From Poriferisodalis sp965221945 (GTDB lineage: Bacteria > Actinomycetota > Acidimicrobiia > Acidimicrobiales > Poriferisodalaceae): DNA of 64,000 bases. Of this stretch, positions 8,109 to 17,492 are shown in pieces. The notes below the pieces were generated by a model that was given only the letters and a program-made list of their open reading frames with translations, was not told the DNA's origin and searched no databases. Where the stretch lies: the NCBI RefSeq assembly GCF_965221945.1, contig NZ_OZ244925.1, positions 3,162,001-3,226,000 on the forward strand. The letters are read 5' to 3'. The translations under genes and the position numbers were made by a program. The stretch's first letter is position 1; each line of letters begins with the position of its first letter.

Positions 8109-8286
8109 AGCGGGCTGAGCTGGTCAGGCGAATTCGCGCGACAGGGTCGATCTTGGTTCGGCATGGCTCAAGACACGACTGGTATCGCGCCCCAATATCG
8201 GCGCGTATCAGGCGGTGCGCCATAACGAGATCAATGAGCGACTAGCCAGACAGATCATCAAGCAGCTCGGCCTGCCAAGCGATTGA
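8105..8286 (+). pseudogene. hicA: Frameshifted HicA-type mRNA interferase
   Basis: From GTG 8105 the frame reads VKRAELVRRIRATGSILVRH, then GSRHDWYRAP, the HicA beta-strand pattern with its catalytic His. The frame then drifts to a stop at about 8249. A one-base change of frame just after the C-run in CGCCCCAATATC restores NIGAYQAVRHNEINERLARQ, then IIKQLGLPSD and a stop at 8284-8286. RHNEI plus a C-terminal LARxIIKQLGL helix are typical of HicA. One lost C explains the break. It is a pseudogene or a homopolymer sequencing error. Confidence 0.75.
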
Positions 8287-8297
8287 CAGCTGAGTTT

Positions 8298-10715
8298 CTA
8301 GGTGGCCGGGACGCGGATGGCCTCAAAGTGATCGCGGCCTGCGTCGATCAGCGAATGAGGCTTCTCGCTGCACACGACGTAGAGCGCGTCCCGGGCGCGT
8401 GTCATAGCCACGAAGAGCTTCGTGGCGGCGAGCGCCTCAGCATCCGCGCGTTCGGCGGGAGGAAACTTGTTGGAGGCCGTGAACGGCCATGCGCCGTGCG
8501 ACACGCCGAGCAGAAAGACGACCTTGAACTCCAGGCCCTTCGCCCGATCGAACGTCCCCACCTTGACCTCTTCGGTCGTCTTGCCGGCGAATTCCTTCAG
8601 GTTGATGCAGCTCAGGCCGGCCTGCTCCAGTACTGAGATCGCGGCGTCGACCTGGCTGTTCGTGACCGCAAAGACGCCGAAGTCACCCAGACTCAGCGCT
8701 GGGTTCGTTGCGGCGAGCAAGGTGATTTCTTCCACCACGTACCGGCGCTCATCGCCTTGATCTGCGGCGATCACGAGGCGCGGCGTCACACCGTCACGGT
8801 GAGTTTCCCATTGCGCATCAGCGCGTCGCCGCGGCCGCGCTGATGTCGGCACCGCAGATGCTGAGCCAGACGGTTCGTCGTCTGTCTCGTCGCTGAGATC
8901 GCCAATTTCCTGCGCGCCGGTACAGGCCATGGCTGCCCCGATGATCTGACGCGTGTTTCGGTAGTTGACGACCAGCACTTCGCTGCGGCCTCGAACTTCA
9001 ATGCCCGCATCACTCAGTGCGAAGCCTCCGGGATAGACACGCTGGGCGGCATCGCCGACAATCAGCAGCGAGTTGTGGCCAAGCACGAAGCCGTGCCCTT
9101 CGCCGGTCTCGTAAGGGACGCGTTCGGCCACCAACGCGCTCAGCAGCTCTAGGCCAATCTGGGTCAGGTCCTGCGATTCGTCGACAAGCACGGCGCGGTA
9201 TCGAGGCTGCGGGAGCGATCGCACGTAGTCACGCGCTCGGCGGATGCGGTCATCGAAGTGTTCGAGGCCCTTATCCGCCATCATTTCGCGCCATGCGAGA
9301 TGGAGGTCCCACATCTGGTCGCGCACGGGTTGCTGGAACGCAACTTCGCGGCCATGGCGCCTGATCTTGCGATAGGTCTCCAAGTCTCCGATGTCACGCC
9401 CGATGATGACCTTGGTCACCTCGTCGATGAGGTAGTCGTCGGAGAGTCCCAGCGCGTGCAACGGCGAACCGGGGCGAACCACGTCGCGCTTCGCCCGCGC
9501 GAACGTGCTCTTCGACTGCGCGATGTTGACGCTCGCCTGAGGGCCACGGCGATGCTCGTCGATCACTTGGCACAGGCGGTCCGCGAGCTGGTCAATATTC
9601 GCGAACTCGACCGATCCCGAGACGGACGTGGGCAGCCTCGAATACAGACTCTCGAGCACGGGCGGCAGGCTTCGGATGAAGGTCGTGAACAGGATCGGCC
9701 GGAGTTCCTCGCCGAATATCTCTTCTTGCAACGGGCGCTTGGCCAGCCAGGCCGCTCGATGCAGTGCCACGGTGGTCTTGCCGGTACCCGCTGATCCGCT
9801 TACCCGGGCAGGGCCAGTGAAGTCGCGTTCGACGATGTCGCGCTGCGAGGGGTGCAGGAAGATCATCCAGTCCTCGATCGGAGCTTCGGCGAGGCGCTTG
9901 ACTTCGTCGGCGTTCAGCGTGATCGACAGCGCGGCCGCGGCACCACGCTCGGTGATATCTCGAGCGAACTGCTCGACAGCCGCTTGCTCTGCTGTGGTCA
10001 GTTGATCGCTGCGCCATTGGTCAGGATGAACCTCGTGCAGTTCAAACAAAAGTTCGAGCAGCGAAAGTCGCAAGGCGATGTTGTCGTCGCCCGGCCAATG
10101 ACGCAGCAGCACGTCGTCCCCGTCAAGGTCGGTCGCACGAACCAGCGCCTCCACCTGATCGGCGCTCACGCCACCGAATTCGTCTCGCACCTTCAACATG
10201 TCCAGCACGTCTGCGGCAGACCACATCCACAGCAGCGGTCGTTGCGGCTCGTCCTTCGTCGACAGTTGCTCTCGACGCTCGTGGACGTACGAGTCTGGCT
10301 TGGCGTGGCGTTCTGTCGACGGAAGGCCGTCTTCAGCCGGCTCGCTTGCAGGCATCGCCTCGCTCGGTGGCGGCGCAGTCGGCAGGGTTCTGATGCGCTC
10401 GGCCCGCTCATAGACCGCGTCGTGATGACCGGCGTGAACCAGCTCGCTCATTGCTCCGAGGCGCCGGAGCAAAATGCGCAGATCTTTAGATGCCCGCGCG
10501 GACCACAGCCAATCGACTGAACTCCTGACGTTCAGCTTCTTGAGGTTCAATCCGGGATGCGATGGGTCCTCGGCGAGTTGCCCCACTGCATCCCAGACGC
10601 TGGTCTGCTCGTTCCTGGTGAGTTCGTGCACCGAGTCTCGAAACCCAGGCGCGAGTCGCAGATCGCGTGCGACATGCACAGTCGTGCTCGACACGAGCGA
10701 TGAGGCTAGGCCCAC
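8298..10715 (-). CDS. RelE/ParE-like domain fused to a UvrD-like SF1 helicase
   Basis: 805 aa. Residues about 15-108 look like a RelE/ParE-superfamily toxin fold (HPGLNLKKL, then WLWSARASKDLRILLRRLG, then HAGHHDAVYERAE). After a linker comes a UvrD-type superfamily 1 helicase: Walker A GSAGTGKTT (307-315), Walker B LVDESQDL, GDAAQRVYPGG, VNYRNTRQI, FDRAKGLEFKVVFLLG and FVAMTRARDALYVV. The GTG at 10715 gives the longest product; GTGs at 10694 and 10679 are alternatives. It sits among hicBA and vapBC remnants. RelE-helicase fusions of this type are suspected defence or stress proteins; function here is inferred. Confidence 0.8.
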   Translation of the reverse strand: MGLASSLVSSTTVHVARDLRLAPGFRDSVHELTRNEQTSVWDAVGQLAEDPSHPGLNLKKLNVRSSVDWLWSARASKDLRILLRRLGAMSELVHAGHHDAVYERAERIRTLPTAPPPSEAMPASEPAEDGLPSTERHAKPDSYVHERREQLSTKDEPQRPLLWMWSAADVLDMLKVRDEFGGVSADQVEALVRATDLDGDDVLLRHWPGDDNIALRLSLLELLFELHEVHPDQWRSDQLTTAEQAAVEQFARDITERGAAAALSITLNADEVKRLAEAPIEDWMIFLHPSQRDIVERDFTGPARVSGSAGTGKTTVALHRAAWLAKRPLQEEIFGEELRPILFTTFIRSLPPVLESLYSRLPTSVSGSVEFANIDQLADRLCQVIDEHRRGPQASVNIAQSKSTFARAKRDVVRPGSPLHALGLSDDYLIDEVTKVIIGRDIGDLETYRKIRRHGREVAFQQPVRDQMWDLHLAWREMMADKGLEHFDDRIRRARDYVRSLPQPRYRAVLVDESQDLTQIGLELLSALVAERVPYETGEGHGFVLGHNSLLIVGDAAQRVYPGGFALSDAGIEVRGRSEVLVVNYRNTRQIIGAAMACTGAQEIGDLSDETDDEPSGSASAVPTSARPRRRADAQWETHRDGVTPRLVIAADQGDERRYVVEEITLLAATNPALSLGDFGVFAVTNSQVDAAISVLEQAGLSCINLKEFAGKTTEEVKVGTFDRAKGLEFKVVFLLGVSHGAWPFTASNKFPPAERADAEALAATKLFVAMTRARDALYVVCSEKPHSLIDAGRDHFEAIRVPAT

Positions 10716-10764
10716 CCGTTGTTGCCAGCCGTGCTCGATGCGGCAAGGATTTCGGTTCGTGCGC

Positions 10765-11166
10765 TCAGGCCCCGATCAGCAGCGTCGCGTCGGGGCGGAG
10801 CAGCGCGAGGCCGCGATCAAGGGTCGCGACAACGCCGCCGTGGTGCTCGGCCAGCGCCGCAAGGTAGGCGTCGGTGACTTGCCGGTGGCCGATGACCCCA
10901 CGCAGTGACGCATCCCCGTAGCCGAGGTTGTCGGGCCAGAAGACATGATTCGGTTGCCGTGAGATGGCTTCGAGTGCCGTGAGAGCAGCTTCTGCGGATC
11001 TGCCTTCTCGGATCAACAGTCGCAACAGCGCTCCCTGGGTAATCGGGCATGTGGCAACCACACCTTGATGCTGCGCGAGCCACGAGTGCGCCATGCCGTG
11101 ATGCACATGACTCGGCACCGTCAGTGCGATCAGCAGATTGCTGTCCGCCAGCGCCACGTTCACCAT
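10765..11166 (-). CDS. VapC-type PIN-domain ribonuclease toxin
   Basis: 133 aa from ATG 11166, chosen because it overlaps the antitoxin end and opens directly into the PIN fold (NVALADSNLLIALTVPSHVHH). Further acidic residues expected of the metal site are seen in the VTDAYLAALAEHHGG and VVATLDRGL stretches. PIN toxins cleave RNA, often tRNA. The gene overlaps vapB by 7 bp on the same strand and is therefore co-translated with it. Target RNA cannot be predicted. Confidence 0.85.
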   Translation of the reverse strand: MVNVALADSNLLIALTVPSHVHHGMAHSWLAQHQGVVATCPITQGALLRLLIREGRSAEAALTALEAISRQPNHVFWPDNLGYGDASLRGVIGHRQVTDAYLAALAEHHGGVVATLDRGLALLRPDATLLIGA

Positions 11167-11384
11167 TCGTCCTCGAGCGACCTGACGTCCTCGATGGTGA
11201 TCGGTCGGTCGAGGTTTACCGTGGGCCACCCAGTTTCGTGGGATGAGTCACGGGTGGCGCTTCCGGTTCCGGTGGCCTTACGGAGCATCTCCACGATGAC
11301 CCCGCTGAGGGTCTTGTGCTGCTGATGGGCCAGCTCGCGGGCGAGAGCGTGCAGGTCGTCGGGCAAATCGACGGTGGTGCGCAT
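11160..11384 (-). CDS. VapB-type ribbon-helix-helix antitoxin
   Basis: 74 aa from ATG 11384. The N-terminus MRTTVDLPDDLHALARELA is a ribbon-helix-helix DNA-binding motif. The C-terminal tail (NLDRPITIEDVRSLEDEW) would wrap the toxin. A longer upstream frame exists but the RHH motif begins exactly at this ATG. It pairs with the downstream PIN toxin. A palindrome just upstream is a likely autoregulatory site. Confidence 0.85.
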   Translation of the reverse strand: MRTTVDLPDDLHALARELAHQQHKTLSGVIVEMLRKATGTGSATRDSSHETGWPTVNLDRPITIEDVRSLEDEW

Positions 11385-11390
11385 CACCGC

Positions 11391-11414
11391 ATCATAACAT
11401 CGATGTGCAATGAT
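11391..11414. promoter_or_regulatory. Palindrome upstream of vapB, candidate VapB operator
   Basis: ACATCGATGT (11397-11406) is a perfect 10-bp palindrome, flanked by ATCAT (11391-11395) and ATGAT (11410-11414). It ends 6 bp upstream of the vapB ATG region on the antisense-reading side. RHH antitoxins bind such short palindromes in their own promoters. Assignment is by position only. Confidence 0.45.
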
Positions 11415-12912
11415 ACGCAAGGCCGCTGCGCAACAGCGACGGACAGCCACCCTGCTCCCCGCCACGAGCGTCACAGGCTCGCCCGTCACGACTGAGAAGG
11501 TAACGACCTCGAAGCGGGCGCCATTGTCGAGCGACACGGGGACTGGTAAATCAGAACGGGTCGGCGGGCGCCAATGCTGACGCATCACCACCATCTGTTG
11601 ACGACCAGATGCGCTTGTTGGTTTGGTCGTACACCTCAATGATCACGTTGCCGTCGTTCCACAGGGCCTTATCGATCCAGTCAGCCGATACCTCTTCAGC
11701 GGGTATCACCTTTGACCAGTAGGGCAGCCGGGAGTCCGACTCAGGGACAAAGGTGAAGCCATCATCCTTCAACAGTTTCCGGACTTCGTATGAGTTGAGG
11801 ACTCGCACCTCGTAGCGATGCGAGTCCTTCCGTACCACGGAAGGCAGTTTGTTGAGGTCAAGCGTCGGGACATCGCGCGCCGATCGGATCGTATCAAGAA
11901 ATGGGCTTCGCTTGGAGTCTTGTGTGCAAATGATCAGCCGATCTTTTGCGCGACTGACTGCCACATAAAAGAGACGCAGTTCAGCCGCTTCGATGTATTC
12001 CAGCGTGTCGCCGAAAATCTGGCCGAATATCCAATGTGGGTGGATGAGGGGATAGTGATTCGCGACTGCATCCAGGATGACCACCGAATCGCATTCGAGT
12101 CCTTTGTAGCTGTGGGCTGTGTCCACAATGATGTGATCACGCAGCTCCTCGATCATGGACTCTCAGAGCGCCACCTGGGCTGCTTTCGGTGTCCGGCCGG
12201 GGAGCGCATCGGGGTCTCGGGTCCGGTTCAGCAGCGCGACTTCGCCTTTTTGGGCAAGCCATTGCGCAATTCTCGCCACAGCGATCTCGTGCTCGTCAGC
12301 TCCCGAACTGCTACTGCGTTTACGCGCACGCAGAGCTTCACGTTCCAACGGCGTTGGGTCAAACTTGTCCAAGTTGCAAACTCCCACCAGTCCATCATCT
12401 TTGTTGACAGCTTCGGCGAGTTCGTCATCGTCGGCCAACAGAGCGTTCGAGGCGTTGACGATCTGCTTCTGCGAGCGATAATTCTGCGTGATCGACAAGT
12501 GCTGAGCATGGGGGAAATGCTCGTCGAAATTGTGGAAGTAGGCGAGATCAGATCCTGCGAAGCCGTTGATCGCCTGCCAATCGTCTCCGACCGCGAAGAC
12601 CGTCATGTCGGGATTTGCCTGGCGCATGGCAGACGTGAGCTCGTAGAACGATCGCGAGAAGTCTTGGTACTCATCGATATGCAGATGATCGATGTCCCTG
12701 ATGTCGCCGGCATTTCCCTTGCGCTCGAACCGGGTCGTCCCGCCCTTGACCTTCTCCGCTGCCTTCAGCATGAGGCCGTTGAAGTCTTCCAGCTCGTCAC
12801 GTTCCAGCCGTGCCAAGTAAGCCGCATACACATGCCGTCCGATACGGTAGAACTCGATTTCGTAGTCTGATGGGTCCTCGTTCATCTTGCGCTGAATGGC
12901 ATGCTGATCTAG

Positions 12913-13934
12913 ATGATTAGTTCCAAGGGTTTAGTGGTCGTAGGCGGTGAGTGAGCGGCTGGGGCGTGTTCGGTGGTAGGTCTCGTTGTGCCAGATGGCG
13001 GCCGTGAGGGCGAGGAGCCGGGCGCCGATGCGCGCGGCGACGCCGGCTTTGGTGCGGCCTTTGTGGCGTTCGAGGCTGAGCTGACCTTTGAGGGTCTGGT
13101 TGATCGATTCGATGATCTGGCGCAGGGGCCGCAGGAATCTGGCGCCGGGCCGTGGGGCCTCGGATCGGGTGGCGGGGCGCAGCACGGTGATGCCGACGTC
13201 GTTGAGGTCGGCTTCGAACGCAGCAGAGCGGTAGCCCTTGTCGGCGATGAGGGTCTGGCCCGGCCGGGCGATCCCGGCGGCGTCGATCATGTCGGCGCAG
13301 ACGTCGCGTTCGTCGGCTTTCGCGCCGGCGAGAGCGAACGCGATCGGCAGCCCCGCCGGGGTGGCCACAAGATGCAGCCGCAAGCCCCAGAACCAGCGGG
13401 AATGCGACGCGCAGTAGCCGTATTGGGCCCATCCCGCGAGGTCAGAGCGCTTTTGGGTCTCGCGGCTGGTGCCGCACTCGACCGGGGTGGAGTCCACCAG
13501 CCACACGTCGTCGTGCCACGACTCGCACTCGCGTGCGAGCCATCCCATGACACGAGCGATCATCTCGGCGCTGCGCCGCAGCCGCTTGTTGTAGCCGTCG
13601 CGGTTGGGCAGATACGGGAACCACGGCCCCAGATGCGCTCTCGCGTAGCGCACGAACTGCGACTCGTTGTCATAGCCCAGCAGCGCCGAGATCACCGCCA
13701 AGGTGACCAGCTCCGCGTCCGACAGCTTCGGGGCGAACCCCACCACAGGCCGCCGCGGAGCCCACCCAGGGTTCTGCGCCAACAGGTCATCGATCCTCAC
13801 ATACAGTGCGGTCGCGAGGGTGTCCAAGTCCGGGCCCATGCTGAGAACCTCCAAGATCGAAGCGTGAATACACACCCCGAGCTTGGACACCCTCACCCCA
13901 CAACCGGTGGACCCGACCCCTTGGAACTAATCAT
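12913..13934 (-). mobile_element. IS982-like insertion sequence, 1,022 bp
   Basis: The element is bounded by inverted repeats of about 17 bp (ATGATTAGTTCCAAGGG at 12913-12929 and its near-perfect complement ending at 13934). A direct duplication CTAG flanks it (12909-12912 and 13935-13938). It carries one transposase gene. It interrupts the helicase pseudogene, and excision with one CTAG copy restores that reading frame exactly. The ends look intact, so insertion may be fairly recent. Family assignment rests on the transposase; the CTAG duplication alone would also fit IS5-type elements. Confidence 0.88.
12931..13839 (-). CDS. IS982-family DDE transposase
   Basis: 302 aa from ATG 13839; a GTG at 13896 would extend it. 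DDE residues are visible in WLVDSTPVECG, LIADKGY and IIESINQTLKGQL. ASHSRWFWGLRLHLV and the C-terminal AAIWHNETYHR segment match the actinobacterial IS982 type. It catalyses cut-and-paste movement of the element that contains it. The frame is intact from start to stop. Confidence 0.9.
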   Translation of the reverse strand: MGPDLDTLATALYVRIDDLLAQNPGWAPRRPVVGFAPKLSDAELVTLAVISALLGYDNESQFVRYARAHLGPWFPYLPNRDGYNKRLRRSAEMIARVMGWLARECESWHDDVWLVDSTPVECGTSRETQKRSDLAGWAQYGYCASHSRWFWGLRLHLVATPAGLPIAFALAGAKADERDVCADMIDAAGIARPGQTLIADKGYRSAAFEADLNDVGITVLRPATRSEAPRPGARFLRPLRQIIESINQTLKGQLSLERHKGRTKAGVAARIGARLLALTAAIWHNETYHRTRPSRSLTAYDH

Positions 13935-15534
13935 CTAGTTCCTCAAGGGACCATGCACGCTGCCGGCACCGCCCAACGAAATTGACCATGGCCTGAGTGA
14001 AGCTGTCGACCGCGCGATCGCGTACTGCTTTCCACAGCTCGTCTGCGTCGAGGCGTCGGGGCTTCAGGCCGTGCTCTCGCAGATCATCGCACAAACGCTG
14101 GGCGAATCCCGCTTTGCCCAGCGCTTGCAGTTCGCTGGGACCGTACTCCAGCAGCGCACCCTTGAACTTGCCGGCCTTGACCGCATCGGCGAGCTTCTTC
14201 CAAGCAGCATCGTCGTCGCTGTGTGTCGAATCGGCAAATCTGATGTACAGATCCCGTTGTGCGTCGCGTGGAACGGAGAAATCGGCTCGCAGCCGCCGGC
14301 CTCCCCAGCGAATCGTTCGCTTGAACCAATACTTCACGCCGTGCTCGGCAAGCAGATTCGCTATGGCCTTTTGACCAAAATTGCTGACACGATCGCCTCG
14401 GAGCGTTTCATGCTGCAGCGAGTACCGATAATCGAGAAACTCCTGTCCGGATAGATGATAACCACCAGTCAAGATTCGAGACCAGTCTGCACTGAAGTGC
14501 TCGAACATCAAATCCCGGATACGATTCGCAAAATCTGGGCACCTAACATGTTCGTCGATGACCTGCTGAGTCACTTCGCTCAAATGCTGCTTGCCTTCAT
14601 CTTTGTCATCAAACAACAGCTTCTCCGACGGGTGTACCAAAGCGTACGCAAGAGCATGGAACGTCATCACATGCGGAATGTCATCACCAAGCCACTCCCG
14701 TAAACGACTCTCCATCTCCGATGCCGCGCGACGATTAAACGCCAACAACATGATGCGATGTACCGGCACTCCGCAGTGCTTGTGCAGAAACAGCGCACGC
14801 GCAGTCAGTACCCGTGTCTTTCCGGAGCCAGCCCTCGCCGTCACCAGAACATTGCCAGTTACTGCACCGACAGCCGCTCCCTGCTCATTGTCCAGCGACA
14901 GACCATGGCTCCGCTCCGCCCAACGACTAACGAAGTTCGCCCTCTCGCGTCGATAGAACCGAGTAATGAGCGGCAACGACGACCAATTCTCGCTTACATG
15001 TTTATCGAATTCGAGAAAGTCATCGTGGACCCGTTTCTCGATTGCGCACTCCAGCGAACGAATATGGCCGTTGCTAGCACCACGAAGAGCGTCAAGCTTA
15101 CCTCGCAATGTCCGAACCTCAGCCAGCCGTGCTGCTGCATCCTCGAACTCTCGCTGGCGTCGCTGTTGCTGCAGTCGTTCCTGCTCCTCTGCTTCTCGGC
15201 GTCTGATCGCTTCCCGTCGGTGCCGTTCCTGCTGCTCTACCTCTAGTTATTGCCTTCGCTCGTCATCGCTACGGAAATGTATCGATCTTCCTTGCAACAC
15301 TTGGCGGCCAAGTGACGGCAATGAAGCATACTCGGCGGGCGTGAGGTTTTGCTTTAGGTACCGAAAGAAGCTACCAACTACACTCCCGATGATTAATCTT
15401 TCGAGATTGTGTATCACATGTTGCAGATATTCTTCTGCCTGCTCAGCTTGACCGGGCTTCCAATTCTGCCGAATGAACGACTCGAACTTGGACGCGGTTG
15501 ATTCGAATGTGTCCATTTGCTTGCGATCCCAACC

Positions 15535-16815
15535 CTAGATTGGAGTAGCAGTAGCGGCGATGGCAGCCAAGGCTTCTTCGATGATGTCGGGGGTGTGGGC
15601 GAGGCTGACGAAGATCGCCTCGTAGGCACCAGGGGCGAACGCCACGCCGCGTGTCAGCAACTCGGCGTGGAGCCGTGCATAGGCCTGCTCGTCGGTGGTG
15701 CGAGCGTCGTCGTAGTCCGCCGGCACCCAGCCCGGTTCGGGCCCCGCGCCGCAGTACAGACCGACGAGTGTGCCGACCTGGCACACCGCGGCATCGAAGC
15801 CAGCGTCAGCCAGCGCGTCGCGCGCGCCGTCGGCAAATCGGCTGGCCCGCGCTTCCAGCTCTGCATAGGCCGCCGGCGTGAGCTGTTCGAGAGCTGCCAG
15901 CCCCGCTGCAGTCGCCAATGGGTTCCCCGACAGTGTCCCTGCCTGGTACACGGGACCGGTCGGCGCCAGCGTTTCCATGATCTCGGTACGCGCGCCGAGC
16001 GCGCCGATGGGCAAGCCGCCGCCGATGACCTTGCCGAAGCACGAGATGTCGGGCGTGACCCCGTACCGCTCGGCTGCGCCGCCGGGGCCGAGACGGAATC
16101 CGGTGATGACCTCGTCGAAGATCAGCAGCGCTCCCGCTTCGTCGCAGGCCTGTCGCAGGCCCTCCAGAAAGCCAGGAGCCGGGGGCACCAAGCCCATGTT
16201 CGCCGCCACTGGCTCGACGACCACGGCAGCAATCTGGTCGTCGAGCTCGGGCACCACGTTGTAGGGCGCGACGACCGTGTCGGCCACCGCGCTCGGCGGG
16301 ACTCCGGCTGAACCCGACAGCCCGAGCGTGGCGACTCCGCTGCCGCCCGCAGCCAGCAGCGCATCTGCATGGCCGTGATAACAGCCGGCGAATTTTATGA
16401 TGCGAGGTCGTCCGGTGTACCCGCGAGCCAGACGCACCGCAGTCATCGTGGCCTCGGTGCCGCTGTTCACCAGCCGCACCTGCTCCACACCGGGTGCAGC
16501 CTCGGCGATCAGGCTCGCCAACCGAACCTCCCGCTCGGTCGGCGCGCCATACGACGTGCCTTGAGCAGCCGCCGCGGCAATCGCTTCAGTGACCGCCGGG
16601 TGTGCGTGACCCAGAATGATCGCCCCGTAGGACTGCACAAAGTCCAGATACCGGCGACCTTCGACATCAAAGACATACGGCCCCTCGGCCCGTGCCACGA
16701 AGTACGGGGTGCCGCCGACAGCCCCGAAGGCTCGCACTGGCGAGTTCACCCCGCCGGGAATGACCCGCTGCGCAGCCTCGAACAGTGCTGCATTCGTCGG
16801 GTGCGGCTGCGTCAC
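15535..16815 (-). CDS. hemL: Glutamate-1-semialdehyde 2,1-aminomutase
   Basis: 426 aa from GTG 16815 (a start at 16845 adds ten residues unlike the family). Class III aminotransferase fold: VIPGGVNSPVRAFG at the N-terminus, NSGTEATMTAVRLAR, CYHGHADALL, LIFDEVITGFR, and the PLP lysine in CFGKVIGGGLP. It converts glutamate-1-semialdehyde to 5-aminolevulinate, the last step of the C5 route opened by HemA in the same cluster. It is the last haem gene of the minus-strand cluster. Confidence 0.96.
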   Translation of the reverse strand: MTQPHPTNAALFEAAQRVIPGGVNSPVRAFGAVGGTPYFVARAEGPYVFDVEGRRYLDFVQSYGAIILGHAHPAVTEAIAAAAAQGTSYGAPTEREVRLASLIAEAAPGVEQVRLVNSGTEATMTAVRLARGYTGRPRIIKFAGCYHGHADALLAAGGSGVATLGLSGSAGVPPSAVADTVVAPYNVVPELDDQIAAVVVEPVAANMGLVPPAPGFLEGLRQACDEAGALLIFDEVITGFRLGPGGAAERYGVTPDISCFGKVIGGGLPIGALGARTEIMETLAPTGPVYQAGTLSGNPLATAAGLAALEQLTPAAYAELEARASRFADGARDALADAGFDAAVCQVGTLVGLYCGAGPEPGWVPADYDDARTTDEQAYARLHAELLTRGVAFAPGAYEAIFVSLAHTPDIIEEALAAIAATATPI

Positions 16816-16977
16816 GGCCCCGCAGCGTAGGCCATGTCTCAGCACGCAATCACCGGCTGATCATGGGGCGAGCAACGAACAATCACGGATTCAGAAGCGC
16901 ACCAAACGTACTGTGACTCGCCGCGTCTACCGCAGTCTGCTGACCGGTTTGGCACCCGCCCGCCGGGCGCGCCGGTC

Positions 16978-17355
16978 TCAGACAGGCGCGAGCGACTTGA
17001 GCCGTACCGCGGACAATCGCTTCAGTTGCTGGTTCCGCGGGTCCACCTCGATGCCGGCGGATTCGAGCGCTGTCAGGCCGAGCAGCGGCTCTGTGTCGTC
17101 GTCTACGAAGATCACCGAGCCCCAGACGGTCTGGTCCATGAACTCGAACTCAGCGTGGGCAACATCGAACTCCTTCGAGGTGCCATCGGCGAGCTCGAAG
17201 GTGCGCTTGATTCTCGGCGTGATGCCGATGGCCTCCAAGTGCTGGCGCGGCACAAGGGAATCTATGGCCCCCGTGTCCACCAAGAACTCGCCTTCCCACG
17301 TCCGATCGGGTTCGGCCGGGTTCTTGACGATGACAGACACATGTGTTGCGCCCAC
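16978..17355 (-). CDS. Retropepsin-like aspartic protease family protein
   Basis: 125 aa from GTG 17355, fixed by a perfect AGGAGG (17362-17367) six bases upstream. The active-site motif is FLVDTGAIDSLVP (DTGA). A second conserved block LLGLTALESAGIEVDP lies near the C-terminus, as in single-domain retropepsin-like proteins that act as dimers. It lies between hemD and hemL, a place often held by hemB in actinobacteria. Substrate unknown. The fold call is strong; a link to haem metabolism is only positional. Confidence 0.8.
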   Translation of the reverse strand: MGATHVSVIVKNPAEPDRTWEGEFLVDTGAIDSLVPRQHLEAIGITPRIKRTFELADGTSKEFDVAHAEFEFMDQTVWGSVIFVDDDTEPLLGLTALESAGIEVDPRNQQLKRLSAVRLKSLAPV

Positions 17356-17492
17356 GGTGAGCCTCCTCTTGTTTGCAACGCGGAACGACGGCATCCGTCG
17401 TCCGCGGCGGGGAGTCTCACGCGCGGCGTCTATGGGGTTCGAATGGTTTTCTGGTGTGCGAGTCACGGCACCAGTGTTGCAGAGCGCTCTTA

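Larger units (their letters stand above)
11551..15516 (-). pseudogene. UvrD-like helicase broken by two nonsense codons and an IS
   Basis: Four pieces lie in one reading frame. 15516-15250 gives an 89-aa N-terminal piece ending at TAA 15247-15249. 15246-13935 gives a charged coiled-coil stretch, then Walker A ARAGSGKTR and motif Ia. 12908-12166 gives DEYQDFS, GDDWQAINGFAGSD and NYRS, ending at TGA 12163-12165. 12162-11551 gives DTAHSYKGLECDSVVIL and FYVAVSRAKDRLI. Removing the IS and one CTAG copy makes the frame continuous (EELDQHAIQRKMNEDP). No start codon follows the TAA for about 100 bases apart from weak CTG/TTG. It was a full SF1 helicase directly downstream of hemL; it is almost certainly non-functional now. 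Confidence 0.85.

Noticed and set aside
12163..12165. In-frame TGA of the helicase as a second selenocysteine codon
   Set aside because: The same gene also carries a TAA and an IS insertion, there is no UGSC-like or other Sec motif, and helicases are not selenoproteins. Decay is the simpler reading.
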